From assembly GCA_030583605.1 (NCBI GenBank), contig CP129466.1:3169001-3233000 (forward strand): a DNA stretch of 64,000 nucleotides, read 5' to 3'. The notes under the pieces were generated by a model that searched no databases, had not been told where the DNA came from, and saw nothing but the letters and a program-made list of their open reading frames with translations. Position numbers and translations under genes: made by a program. Within the stretch, counting starts at the first letter, position 1, and each line of letters starts with the position of its first letter. Below are positions 41,876-50,487 of this stretch, piece by piece. The stretch comes from Gammaproteobacteria bacterium (GTDB lineage Bacteria; Pseudomonadota; Gammaproteobacteria; Steroidobacterales; GCA-2729495).

Positions 41876-42655
41876 TCAGTCGAGGAACAGCGCCCAGAAA
41901 CGGGTGCGGTCCGGATCGTGAGCGTGGTAGACCTTATTGATAGCCGCCGGGTCATCGAGCGCCTGCACCACGAGCCGCGCGAGGTCCGCGCGGCGGATCC
42001 AGCTCATTGCGTGCGTGTCCGCCGTCAGGAAGGCACGGCCCTGCGGTTCCTTGTCGAGCAGCCCGCCGGGCCGGATGATCGTGTAGTCGAGTCCGCTCTC
42101 GCGGAGGTAGTCCTCCGCCTTCGTCTTCTCGCCGATGATGTTCTTCAGGAAACGACGCGCCATCCATGGCGCCGCGTCGAGTGACCCACCCGCGCCGATC
42201 ACCGTCACCAGCACGAAGCGGCGGATCCCGGCGGCTTTGGCGGCGTCCACCGCGTTGCGGTTGCCCTCGAAATCGGGACGCGGGCCGTCCGTCGCGCGGG
42301 CCCCGAGCGTCGAGACGACCGCGCGAAAGCTGTCCGACGCCATGGCCGCGGCAAGCTCCGCCGGCTGCATGGCATCGCCCCGCAGGATGCGCGCGCCGAG
42401 CGCCTCGGCGGCGCTGGCGTCCGAGGTTGGCCGCGCGAGCACGGCCACCTCGTCGCCGCGCGCACGCAGGAGCCGGACCACCTCCAGCCCGGTGGCGCGC
42501 GTACCACCGATCACGAATACGGCGCCGGCACCCGGCTGCGCCGCCACCGGGGCGAGCCCGGCGTCGGTGCGCTCCGGTTCGATGCCGGCAACGAGGATCC
42601 AGACCAGCAGCGCGGCGACCAGGGCCAGGAAGATGCTCAACTTCGGATACCTCAC
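41876..42655 (-). CDS. Atypical SDR / NAD(P)-binding protein with N-terminal membrane anchor
   Basis: 259 residues from a GTG start at 42655. A hydrophobic anchor (LSIFLALVAALLVWILVAGI) precedes an NAD(P)-binding domain: FVIGGTRATGLEVVRLL is the glycine-rich loop. Later segments (FVLVTVIGAGGS, LDYTIIRPGGLLD) fit NmrA/atypical SDR proteins, which usually bind NAD(P) without the classical YxxxK pair. It may be a redox sensor, a chaperone-like assembly factor or a reductase. The in-frame Met upstream (42745) lies in the dihydroorotase gene and is rejected. Confidence 0.8.
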   Translation of the reverse strand: MRYPKLSIFLALVAALLVWILVAGIEPERTDAGLAPVAAQPGAGAVFVIGGTRATGLEVVRLLRARGDEVAVLARPTSDASAAEALGARILRGDAMQPAELAAAMASDSFRAVVSTLGARATDGPRPDFEGNRNAVDAAKAAGIRRFVLVTVIGAGGSLDAAPWMARRFLKNIIGEKTKAEDYLRESGLDYTIIRPGGLLDKEPQGRAFLTADTHAMSWIRRADLARLVVQALDDPAAINKVYHAHDPDRTRFWALFLD

Positions 42656-42678
42656 GATCTCGCCTCCCGCCCGCACGG

Positions 42679-44025
42679 CTACCGCGCCGTATTGCACTCC
42701 AGCCGCCGCCCCGGCGTCTCGCCGGTGAGCCCACCGTCCTCCCACACGAGCACGCCGTTGACCATCGTGGCGCAGATCTGCGAGCGCAACGTCATGCCCT
42801 CGAACGGCGACCAGGCCACCTTGTACAGGCAGTCGTCGCCGCGCACCTCTTCACTGCGGTTGAGATCCACCAGCACGAGGTCGGCCCAGTAGCCCTCGCG
42901 GATGTAGCCGCGGTCGCGGATGCCGAACAGCTCCGCCACCGCGTGGCTCGTCTTGCGCACGATCGTCTCCAGCGACAGCGCGCCGTCGTGAAAATGCTCG
43001 AGCATGAGCGGCAACGCGTGCTGGGCGAGCGGCAGACCGCTCGGCGCGCGCCGGTACGGCTGCTCCTTCTCGCGCAACGGGTGCGGCGCGTGGTCCGTGG
43101 CGACCACGTCGATGCGGTCGTCTTGCAGGGCCTGCAGGAGCGCGCGGCGGTCCGCCGGCGTCTTCACCGCCGGATTGCACTTCATCAGGTTGCCGAGCTC
43201 CGCATACTTCGTGTCGTCGAGGCAGAGATGGTGCACGCAGACCTCGGCGGTGATGCGCTTGCCGGCGAGCGGCCCCGGCGCGAACAGATCCATCTCCCTG
43301 GCGGTGGTCAGGTGCAGGACGTGCAGGCGCGCGTCATGCCGGCGCGCGAGCTCGACCGCCAGCGACGATGAACGGTAACAGGCCTCCCCGGAACGTATCA
43401 GCGCGTGTGCGGACGGCGGGATGTCGTCACCGTACTGCTCGGCGAACTGCCGTTCGTTCTCGCGGATCAGCGCCGGGTCCTCGCAGTGCGTCGCGATGAG
43501 TAACGGACAATGGGCGAAGATCTGCTCCAGCACCGCCGGGTCGTCGACCAGCATGTTGCCGGTGGATGCGCCCATGAACACCTTCACGCCGCAGGTCTGC
43601 TCCGGGCGGACAGCCTTGATCTCTTCGATGTTGTCGTTGGCGCCGCCAAGGTAGAAGGCGAAGTTCGCACGCGCACGGCCCGCTGCCAGCAGGTACTTGT
43701 CGGCCAGTGCCGCCCGGCTGATGGTCTGGGGAATCGAGTTCGGCATGTCCATGAAGCTGGTGATGCCGCCCGCGGCCGCGGCCGCCGACTCCGTGGCGAT
43801 ATCGCCCTTGTGCGTGAGCCCGGGCTCGCGGAAGTGCACCTGATCGTCGATCATGCCGGGCAGCAGGTGGCGGCCGCGCGCATCGATCACCCGGTCCGCC
43901 TGCTGCCCGGTAAGCGCGAATCCCACCTTCTCGATGCGCCCGTCGCGGACGAACACGTCACCCTGCGTGATCTGCCCCTCGTTGACGATGCTGGCGTTGA
44001 CGATGAGAAGGGATTTGCTGCTCAT
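42679..44025 (-). CDS. pyrC: Dihydroorotase (class I type)
   Basis: 448 residues of the amidohydrolase superfamily. The metal site reads DDQVHFREPG (60-69): the first His of the usual HxH pair is Gln. Lys148 in GVKVFMGAS is the likely carbamylated ligand; THCEDP, HVLHLTT and ATDHAPH supply further ligands. It would catalyse ring closure of carbamoyl aspartate in pyrimidine synthesis. The QxH variant occurs in dihydroorotase homologues known to me from Bacteroidetes, so the enzyme may still be active with one metal changed. The gene starts 4 bp inside the iminopeptidase stop. Confidence 0.85.
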   Translation of the reverse strand: MSSKSLLIVNASIVNEGQITQGDVFVRDGRIEKVGFALTGQQADRVIDARGRHLLPGMIDDQVHFREPGLTHKGDIATESAAAAAGGITSFMDMPNSIPQTISRAALADKYLLAAGRARANFAFYLGGANDNIEEIKAVRPEQTCGVKVFMGASTGNMLVDDPAVLEQIFAHCPLLIATHCEDPALIRENERQFAEQYGDDIPPSAHALIRSGEACYRSSSLAVELARRHDARLHVLHLTTAREMDLFAPGPLAGKRITAEVCVHHLCLDDTKYAELGNLMKCNPAVKTPADRRALLQALQDDRIDVVATDHAPHPLREKEQPYRRAPSGLPLAQHALPLMLEHFHDGALSLETIVRKTSHAVAELFGIRDRGYIREGYWADLVLVDLNRSEEVRGDDCLYKVAWSPFEGMTLRSQICATMVNGVLVWEDGGLTGETPGRRLECNTAR

Positions 44026-44999
44026 GCCTCGGAAAACCTGTCTGTCGCCGCGATGAGTTCATGGGTGATGCCGGGCTCGAAGGCCGAGTGACCTGCGTCG
44101 GGCACCAGGCGCAGCTGCGCCTCCGGCCAGGCGCGATGCAGATCCCAGGCCGAGACCATCGGGCAGACGACGTCATAGCGCCCCTGCACGATCACCCCGG
44201 GGATATGCCGGATCCGGCCCGCGTCGCGCAGGATCTGCTCCGGGGCATCGAAGAACCCGCCATTGACGAAATAGTGGGCCTCGATGCGGGCCAGTGCCAG
44301 CGCGAAGTCGTCCGCGCCGAAGCGCGCCACCGTCTGCTCCGACTCGAACAGGTGGCTGGTCGCGCCCTCCCATACCGACCACGCGCGCGCGGCTTCCCGG
44401 GCAGTGGCCGCATCGTCGCCCGTGAGGCGGCGATGGTAGGCGCCGAGCAGATCGTCGCGCTCAGCGGCCGGTATCGGCCGCAGGTAGTGCTCCCAGCGGT
44501 CCGGAAAGATCTCGCTGGCGCCGTGCTGGTAGAACCAGCGCAGTTCGGCGGGGCGCAGCATGAAGATGCCGCGCAACACGAGCTCCGTGACGCGCTCGGG
44601 GTGTCGCTCGGCGTAGACCAGCGCCAGCGTACTGCCCCAGGACCCGCCGAAGACCAGCCAGCGGGCGATGCCGAGTTCCCCGCGCAGCCGCTCGATATCG
44701 GCGACGAGGTGCTGCGTCGTGTTCTCGCGCAGTTCGGCATGGGGACGACTGCGGGCGCAACCGCGCTGGTCGAACAGCACGATGCGATAACGCGCCGGAT
44801 CGAAGAATCGCCGAGGCGTCGCATCCCCGCCTGCGCCGGGCCCGCCATGCAGGAACACCGCGGGCTTGCCGCGTGGATTGCCGCACTCCTCGAAATAAAT
44901 CTCGTGCAGGGGCGACACGCGCAGGTAACCGCTGCGGTAAGGCTCGATCTCGGGATACAGGCCGCGCAGCCGCTCCCGATTTGGCACATTTCCGGGCAT
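44022..44999 (-). CDS. pip: Proline iminopeptidase
   Basis: 325 residues from ATG 44999. The alpha/beta hydrolase shows the oxyanion HGGPGAGG, the nucleophile in FGGSWGSTLAL, and catalytic His in VPDAGHSAFEPG. The conserved LFDQRGCARSRPHA segment is typical of the S33 family. It removes N-terminal proline from peptides in the cytoplasm. The start overlaps upstream-transcribed frames if taken at 45041; the chosen Met agrees with family N-termini (EIEPYRSGYLRVS). Confidence 0.94.
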   Translation of the reverse strand: MPGNVPNRERLRGLYPEIEPYRSGYLRVSPLHEIYFEECGNPRGKPAVFLHGGPGAGGDATPRRFFDPARYRIVLFDQRGCARSRPHAELRENTTQHLVADIERLRGELGIARWLVFGGSWGSTLALVYAERHPERVTELVLRGIFMLRPAELRWFYQHGASEIFPDRWEHYLRPIPAAERDDLLGAYHRRLTGDDAATAREAARAWSVWEGATSHLFESEQTVARFGADDFALALARIEAHYFVNGGFFDAPEQILRDAGRIRHIPGVIVQGRYDVVCPMVSAWDLHRAWPEAQLRLVPDAGHSAFEPGITHELIAATDRFSEA

Positions 45000-45097
45000 G
45001 GGACGGCAGTATAGCCGTGTTGCTGCGCCGGTCCGTGTCACCTGCCCCTGCTAGAATCCGCCGCGCCCCATTTTTCGCCCCCGGCACGAGTGAACCC

Positions 45098-47815
45098 ATG
45101 AATCCGAGCGCCTTCGCAAGACTCTGTCTGCCTGTCGTGCTGGCGTGGTCCGCAGCCATCGGCGCGGCCGGCATCGACATCCCGTTTCACAAGGAGGTGC
45201 TCGACAACGGGCTCACCGTCATCGTGCACGAGGATCGCAAGGCACCGATCGTCGCGGTCAACATCTGGTACCACGTCGGCTCCAAGAACGAGGTGCATGG
45301 CCGCACCGGTTTCGCCCATCTGTTCGAGCACCTGATGTTCCAGGGCACCGAGAACTACGACGGCGAGTACCTGACGGCACTCGAAAGCCTCGGCTCGACC
45401 GACTTCAACGCCACCACCTGGTACGACCGCACCAATTACTTCCAGACCGTGCCGCGGAACGCGCTCGACGGCGCGCTCTGGCTCGAGTCCGATCGCATGG
45501 GGCACTTCGCCGGCGCGATCAGCCAGGAGAAACTCGACGAACAACGCGGAGTCGTGCAGAACGAGAAGCGGCAGGGCGACAACCAGCCCTACGGCCGGGT
45601 CTGGGAGTACATCCAGCCGGCGCTGTTCCCCGCCGATCACCCCTACTCCTGGGAAACCATCGGTTCCATGGCGGACCTCGACGCGGCAAAACTCGAAGAC
45701 GTGCGCGACTGGTTCGCCACCTGGTACGGACCCGACAACGCGGTACTCGTGATCGCCGGCGACATCGACACCGAAGAGGCGATGGCAAAAGCGCGCCTGT
45801 ACTTCGGCGACATTCCCGCCGGCCCGCCGCTCACCCGCCCCGGCGTCTGGATCCCGCGCCGGCAGGACGACCGGCGCATGACCATCCAGGACCGCGTGCC
45901 GCAGGCGCGCATCTACCGGGCCTGGGTGGGGCCGGAGTGGGGCAGCGCCGACGCCCGCCATCTGGCGCTCGCCGCCGCGGTGCTCGCCGGCGACAAGAAC
46001 TCGCGCCTCTACCAGCGGCTCGTCTACCGTGATCGTCTCGCCACCGACGTCTCGCTCGGTACGCTCGCGTTCGAGATCGCAGGCGTGAGCTACCTGGTGG
46101 TCTCGGCGCAGCAGGACGCGAATCTCGCCGACATCGAGACCGCCATCGCCGAGGAACTGCAGGCCTTCATGCGCAAGGGACCGACGCGCAGCGAACTCGA
46201 GCGGGTGACCACCAGCTTTCGGGCCGGATTCGTGCGCAGCATCGAACGGGTCGGGGGCTTCAGCGGCAAGGCGGGCACGCTCGCCGAGAGCATGGTGCTC
46301 GGCGGACGCCCGGACGCCTGGAAGGACGACCTCGCCGCACTCGAAGCCGCGCGACCGGAAGACCTGCGCCGGGTCGCTGCGGAATGGTTCGGCCCCGGCT
46401 CCTTTACGCTGACCGTGCTGCCCTACCCCGCCTACTCCGCGGCGAGCACCGGCGCGGACCGCAGCAGCCTGCCGCAGGCCGGACCGCCGCCGCCGGTGCA
46501 GTTCCCCGCGGTCGAGCGCGCCGCGCTCGGCAACGGGCTGCAGCTCGTGCTCGCGCCGCGGCCCGGCCTCGGGCTGGTGGAAATGCAGCTGATCCTCGAG
46601 GGCGGGCATTCGACCGACCCGTCTGATCGCACCGGGCTGGCAAGCCTCGCCACGAGCATGCTCGACGAGGGCACCACGACCCGCAGCGCGCTCCAGATCA
46701 GCGAAGAGCTGGCGCTGCTCGGCGCGAACCTGAGCGCCGGTGCCAATCTCGACACCGCCTACGTGGCGCTCTCGGCGCTGCGCGACCGGCTGGAACCCTC
46801 GATCGCGGTGTTCGCCGATGTCGTGCTCAATCCGACCTTCCCGGAGAAGGACCTGGAACGCCTGCGGGGCATCCACATCGCCGCCCTGAAACAGGAGCAG
46901 ACCCGGCCGAACGCGATGGCGCTGCGGGTCCTGCCGAAACTGCTGTACGGCGCCAATCACCCCTACGCCAACCCGTTGACCGGATCGGGCACCGAGGCGT
47001 CGATCAAGGCCCTGCGGCGCGAGGATCTTGCCGCCTATCACGCCACGTGGTTCCGGCCCAATCACGCGACCCTGGTCGCCTCCGGCGATATCACGATGCC
47101 GGAGCTGCGCGCGCTGCTGGAACGCCATCTCGGCGACTGGAAGCCAGGCGATGTTCCGCGCCGGGAGATCGGCCCGCCGCAACGCGCGCAAGGCAACGTG
47201 CTCTACCTGCTCGACCGCCCGGGCGCCGACCAGTCGGTGATCTTCGTCGGGCAGACCCTGCCGCCCTACGCCAATCCCGACGAGCTGGCGATCCAGATGA
47301 TGAACAACGTCCTCGGCGGCCAGGTGTCGGCGCGCATCAACATGAACCTGCGCGAGGACAAGCACTGGGCCTACGGCGCCTACACTTCGCTGGTCGAAGC
47401 ACGCGGGCCGCGGCCGTTCTTCGCCTACGCGCCGGTCCAGACGGACAAGACGGCCGAGGCATTGACGGAGCTGCGCAGGGAAATGCGCGCGATCACCGGC
47501 GAGCGACCGGTCACGGCCGCCGAACTCGAGCGGGTCAAGACCACGGAGACGCTCGGCCTTGCCGGCCGGTGGGAGACTGCCGGCGCGGTTGCCGGCGCGC
47601 TCGCGGAAAGCGTGCGCTTCGGCCTGCCGGACGATTACTGGGCCCGCTATGCCGATGCCGTCAGGGCCGTGACGCTCGCCGACGTCAATCGCGCAGCGCA
47701 GGCCTACATCGAGCCCGGCCAGCAGGTCGTCGTGGTGGTCGGCGACCGCGCCAGGATCGAACCGCAACTGGCGTCGCTCGGCTTCGACGAGATCCGCCCG
47801 ATCGCCGCCGACTGA
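45098..47815 (+). CDS. M16-family zinc metallopeptidase, two-domain, exported
   Basis: 905 residues with a signal peptide (LCLPVVLAWSAAIGAAG). The first half has the inverted zinc motif HLFEH (74-78) and a downstream Glu in QNEKRQ. The second half repeats the fold without the motif and probably shapes the peptide cage. It should degrade small peptides in the periplasm. A TAGAAT box lies at 45052-45057, giving a leader of about 34 nt. A 935-residue open frame on the other strand is a GC-rich shadow. Confidence 0.93.
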   Translation: MNPSAFARLCLPVVLAWSAAIGAAGIDIPFHKEVLDNGLTVIVHEDRKAPIVAVNIWYHVGSKNEVHGRTGFAHLFEHLMFQGTENYDGEYLTALESLGSTDFNATTWYDRTNYFQTVPRNALDGALWLESDRMGHFAGAISQEKLDEQRGVVQNEKRQGDNQPYGRVWEYIQPALFPADHPYSWETIGSMADLDAAKLEDVRDWFATWYGPDNAVLVIAGDIDTEEAMAKARLYFGDIPAGPPLTRPGVWIPRRQDDRRMTIQDRVPQARIYRAWVGPEWGSADARHLALAAAVLAGDKNSRLYQRLVYRDRLATDVSLGTLAFEIAGVSYLVVSAQQDANLADIETAIAEELQAFMRKGPTRSELERVTTSFRAGFVRSIERVGGFSGKAGTLAESMVLGGRPDAWKDDLAALEAARPEDLRRVAAEWFGPGSFTLTVLPYPAYSAASTGADRSSLPQAGPPPPVQFPAVERAALGNGLQLVLAPRPGLGLVEMQLILEGGHSTDPSDRTGLASLATSMLDEGTTTRSALQISEELALLGANLSAGANLDTAYVALSALRDRLEPSIAVFADVVLNPTFPEKDLERLRGIHIAALKQEQTRPNAMALRVLPKLLYGANHPYANPLTGSGTEASIKALRREDLAAYHATWFRPNHATLVASGDITMPELRALLERHLGDWKPGDVPRREIGPPQRAQGNVLYLLDRPGADQSVIFVGQTLPPYANPDELAIQMMNNVLGGQVSARINMNLREDKHWAYGAYTSLVEARGPRPFFAYAPVQTDKTAEALTELRREMRAITGERPVTAAELERVKTTETLGLAGRWETAGAVAGALAESVRFGLPDDYWARYADAVRAVTLADVNRAAQAYIEPGQQVVVVVGDRARIEPQLASLGFDEIRPIAAD

Positions 47816-48001
47816 GCATGGCATCGCAGCGCAGTCGCCCGGCACCGGCCGCAGCCGCGACGCAGCCGGACGCTGTCGCGCCTTGATTAGGCGGCTCCCC
47901 TGTGCAAAATACCGGCGCTCCAGTCCGATCCCGTGGGGCTGACGTCACGTTCCCGTGATGCAAGAGCGGCAGTCGCGCGCAGCAGCAAAGAAGGGCGGAG
48001 C

Positions 48002-48937
48002 ATGATCAGAGCCGAGTCGCTGTCGAAGCAATACGGCCCGTTGCGGGCCGTGGACAACCTCAGTTTCACCGTCCAGGCCGGCGAAGTGCTGGGTTTTCTC
48101 GGGCCGAATGGCGCGGGCAAGACCACCACCATGCGCATGCTCGCCGGATTCGTGCCGCCGACTTCCGGGCGCGCCGAAATCTGCGGCTTCTCCGTCGAAG
48201 ACCGCCCGACCGAGGCCAAGCGCTGCCTCGGCTACCTGCCGGAAGGCGCGCCGTCCTACGGCGAGATGACGCCGCGGCACTTCCTGGGATTCATTGCCGA
48301 CATCCGCGGCCTGCAGGGCGAGAACCGCAGGAAGCGTCTCGGCGACGTCACGGCCCGCCTGCATCTCGAGCGCGTTCTCGACCAGCGCATCGAGACGCTG
48401 TCGAAGGGGTTTCGGCGCCGGGTGGGCCTCGCCCAGGCAATCCTGCACGACCCGCCGGTGCTGATTCTCGACGAGCCGACGGACGGGCTCGACCCGAACC
48501 AGAAGCACGAGGTGCGCGAACTGATCAGCGCCATGGCGAAAGACAAGATCATCGTCATCTCCACCCACATCCTCGAGGAGGTGGAAGCCGTCTGCAATCG
48601 CGCCATCATCATCTCCTCGGGCCGGATCGTGGCCGACGATACGCCCGCGGCCCTGATCCGCCGCTCCCGTTACCACAACGCGGTCACGCTGCGTTTCGAA
48701 AAGGCCTCCGACCTGAAGACGGCGGCTGCGGAGCTGCGCGCGCTCGGCAATGTGGACCACGTCGAGATGAACGAACAGGCGCGCTCGGTCACCGCCTTCC
48801 CGAAAGGTGCGGCCCACATCCTCACCTCCGTCGGAGATCTTGCCGGCGCACGCCAATGGGCACTCGAGCAGATGCACCTGGAGTCCGGCCGCATGGACGA
48901 GGTCTTCCGCAGCATCACCGAAAAAGAGGCCGCATGA
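48002..48937 (+). CDS. ABC transporter ATPase (GldA type)
   Basis: 311 residues. Walker A is GPNGAGKTTTMRML, signature LSKGFRRRVGLAQAI, Walker B LILDEPTDGLDPNQ, switch His in ISTHILEEVE. A good ribosome site (AAGGGCGGAG) precedes the ATG. It starts a four-gene unit with an ABC-2 type permease, a GldG-like protein and a DUF4340 protein. Such sets are found widely outside gliding bacteria and have no settled substrate. Its stop overlaps the permease start by 4 bp. Confidence 0.92.
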   Translation: MIRAESLSKQYGPLRAVDNLSFTVQAGEVLGFLGPNGAGKTTTMRMLAGFVPPTSGRAEICGFSVEDRPTEAKRCLGYLPEGAPSYGEMTPRHFLGFIADIRGLQGENRRKRLGDVTARLHLERVLDQRIETLSKGFRRRVGLAQAILHDPPVLILDEPTDGLDPNQKHEVRELISAMAKDKIIVISTHILEEVEAVCNRAIIISSGRIVADDTPAALIRRSRYHNAVTLRFEKASDLKTAAAELRALGNVDHVEMNEQARSVTAFPKGAAHILTSVGDLAGARQWALEQMHLESGRMDEVFRSITEKEAA

Positions 48938-49671
48938 TGAACGGCATCCGCATCATCGCCGCGCGCGAACTGCGCGCGTATTTCGCGACGCCGCTTGCGT
49001 ATGTATTCATCGTCATCTTCCTGGCCCTGATGGGCATCTTCACCTTCTACCTCGGCGGCTTCTACGAGCGCGGCCAGGCCGATCTCACCCCGTTCTTCAA
49101 CTTCCACCCCTGGCTGTACCTGTTCCTGGTGCCGGCCATTTCCATGCGGCTGTGGGCGGAAGAGCGCAAGTCCGGGAGCATCGAGCTGCTGATGACGCTG
49201 CCGGTCACCACCACCGCGGCGGTGGTCGGCAAGTTCCTCGCCGCCTGGGCGTTCACGGCCATTGCGCTCGCCCTCACCTTCCCGATCTGGCTGACGGTCA
49301 ACTACCTCGGCGAACCGGACAACGGCGTGATCCTGGCCGCCTATCTCGGCAGCCTGCTGATGGCGGGCGGCTTCCTCGCCATCGGCTCGTGCATCTCGGC
49401 GGCCAACCGCAACCAGGTCGTGGCGTTCATCATCACCGTGGTGATCTGCTTCGTCTTCCTCCTGGCCGGCTTCCCGCTCGTGCTCGACTTCTTCGCCGGC
49501 TGGGCACCGCAATGGCTGGTGGACATGGTCTCCGGCCTGAGCTTCCTCACCCACTTCAACGCGATCAGCAAGGGCGTCATCGACCTGCGTGACGCTTTCT
49601 ATTTCGTGATCGTGATCGCCGCCTGGCTGTATGCCACCGCCGTAGTGCTCGAACTCAGGAAGGCGGACTAG
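48934..49671 (+). CDS. ABC-2 type permease (GldF type)
   Basis: 245 residues with about six membrane helices. Conserved WAEERKSGSIELLMTLP is the ABC-2 signature region. It forms the membrane part of the exporter with the ATPase upstream. The TAG stop is formed by TA plus the first G of an IS element; the same TAG would exist without the insertion, so the protein is unchanged. The insertion separates it from the GldG-like gene. Confidence 0.93.
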   Translation: MMNGIRIIAARELRAYFATPLAYVFIVIFLALMGIFTFYLGGFYERGQADLTPFFNFHPWLYLFLVPAISMRLWAEERKSGSIELLMTLPVTTTAAVVGKFLAAWAFTAIALALTFPIWLTVNYLGEPDNGVILAAYLGSLLMAGGFLAIGSCISAANRNQVVAFIITVVICFVFLLAGFPLVLDFFAGWAPQWLVDMVSGLSFLTHFNAISKGVIDLRDAFYFVIVIAAWLYATAVVLELRKAD

Positions 49672-50474
49672 GGCCTGTTAACACTAGCGTAGCGCCTCGA
49701 TGACCAAGGCAAAGCAGATGAACGCTGCGAACATGACATCGAGTTTGTCGAAGCGACTGAAGACCCGTCGAAAGCCCTTGAGTCGGCGAAACAGCCGTTC
49801 GATCTCGTTGCGCCGACGGTACCAGGCCTTGCTGTACTGCCACGGCCGGGAGCGCAACGGATGAGGCGGAACCACCGGGATGAAGTCCAGATCAAGCGCC
49901 AGCTGGCGCGTCTCATTGCCTTCGTAGGCGCGGTCCATGATCAATCGACAGCGTGCCGGCAAGTCAGGCAAGGTCCGCAGCAGTTCACGCCCGGCCGGTG
50001 CATCGCCCGCCTGGCCGGGAGAGAGCGAGAACGTCAGAGCCGTTCGAGCATCCGCGGCAACCATATGAATTTTGGTGGTCCATCCGCCCCGCGATCTGCC
50101 GATGGCCTGTGGGCCGTTTTTTTTAGCGCGCCAGTGCCATCCGGATGCACCTTGACGATGGTGCTGTCGAGACTGACTGCCTCAATCTTCACGCGGATCA
50201 ACTGCTGATGCTGCAACTCCTCGAACAGCCGATCGAGTACGCCGGCTTTCGCCCAGCGATTCATGCGCGTGTAAATGGTGTGCCAGTTGCCGAAGCGCTT
50301 GGGCAAGGCACGCCACTTACAGCCGTTTTCAGCGATGTACAGAATCGCGTTGACGACTTGCAGGTTACTGAGCGAGACGTTGCCACGCTGTACGGGCAGA
50401 AACGGCTCGATGCGACTGAACTGAGCGGCACTGATCTCCATGCCGCAAGCTTATCATGTAGTGTTAACAGGCCC
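49671..50474 (-). mobile_element. IS5-family (IS427-like) insertion sequence
   Basis: 804-bp element bounded by perfect 16-bp inverted repeats, GGGCCTGTTAACACTA at 49671-49686 and its complement at 50459-50474. TA flanks both ends as the target duplication (49669-49670 and 50475-50476). It carries one transposase read in two frames joined at an A8 slip site, the usual IS427-group design. It sits between the permease and GldG-like genes of an ABC operon, in opposite orientation. Ends and frames look intact, so it may be recent and active. Confidence 0.93.
49684..50441 (-). CDS. IS5-family transposase, two frames joined by -1 slippage
   Basis: The first frame (50441 down to the slip) starts MEISAAQFSRIEPFLP and contains the first catalytic Asp in AVSLDSTIVKVH. 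The second frame continues KKNGPQAIGRSRGG... through the second Asp in IMDRAYEGNE and the Glu in RRRNEIERLFRRLKG. The switch point is eight A on the minus strand (50117-50124), and the frame relation is -1, so ribosomal slippage should yield one DDE protein of about 250 residues. It is not a decay frameshift, since both halves are otherwise complete. Confidence 0.92.
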
Positions 50475-50487
50475 TAGGAGGAATCTG

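Noticed and set aside
45038..47845. 935-residue minus-strand frame opposite the M16 peptidase
   Set aside because: His/Arg/Glu-rich shadow without motifs, whereas the plus strand has a signal peptide and the HLFEH zinc motif.
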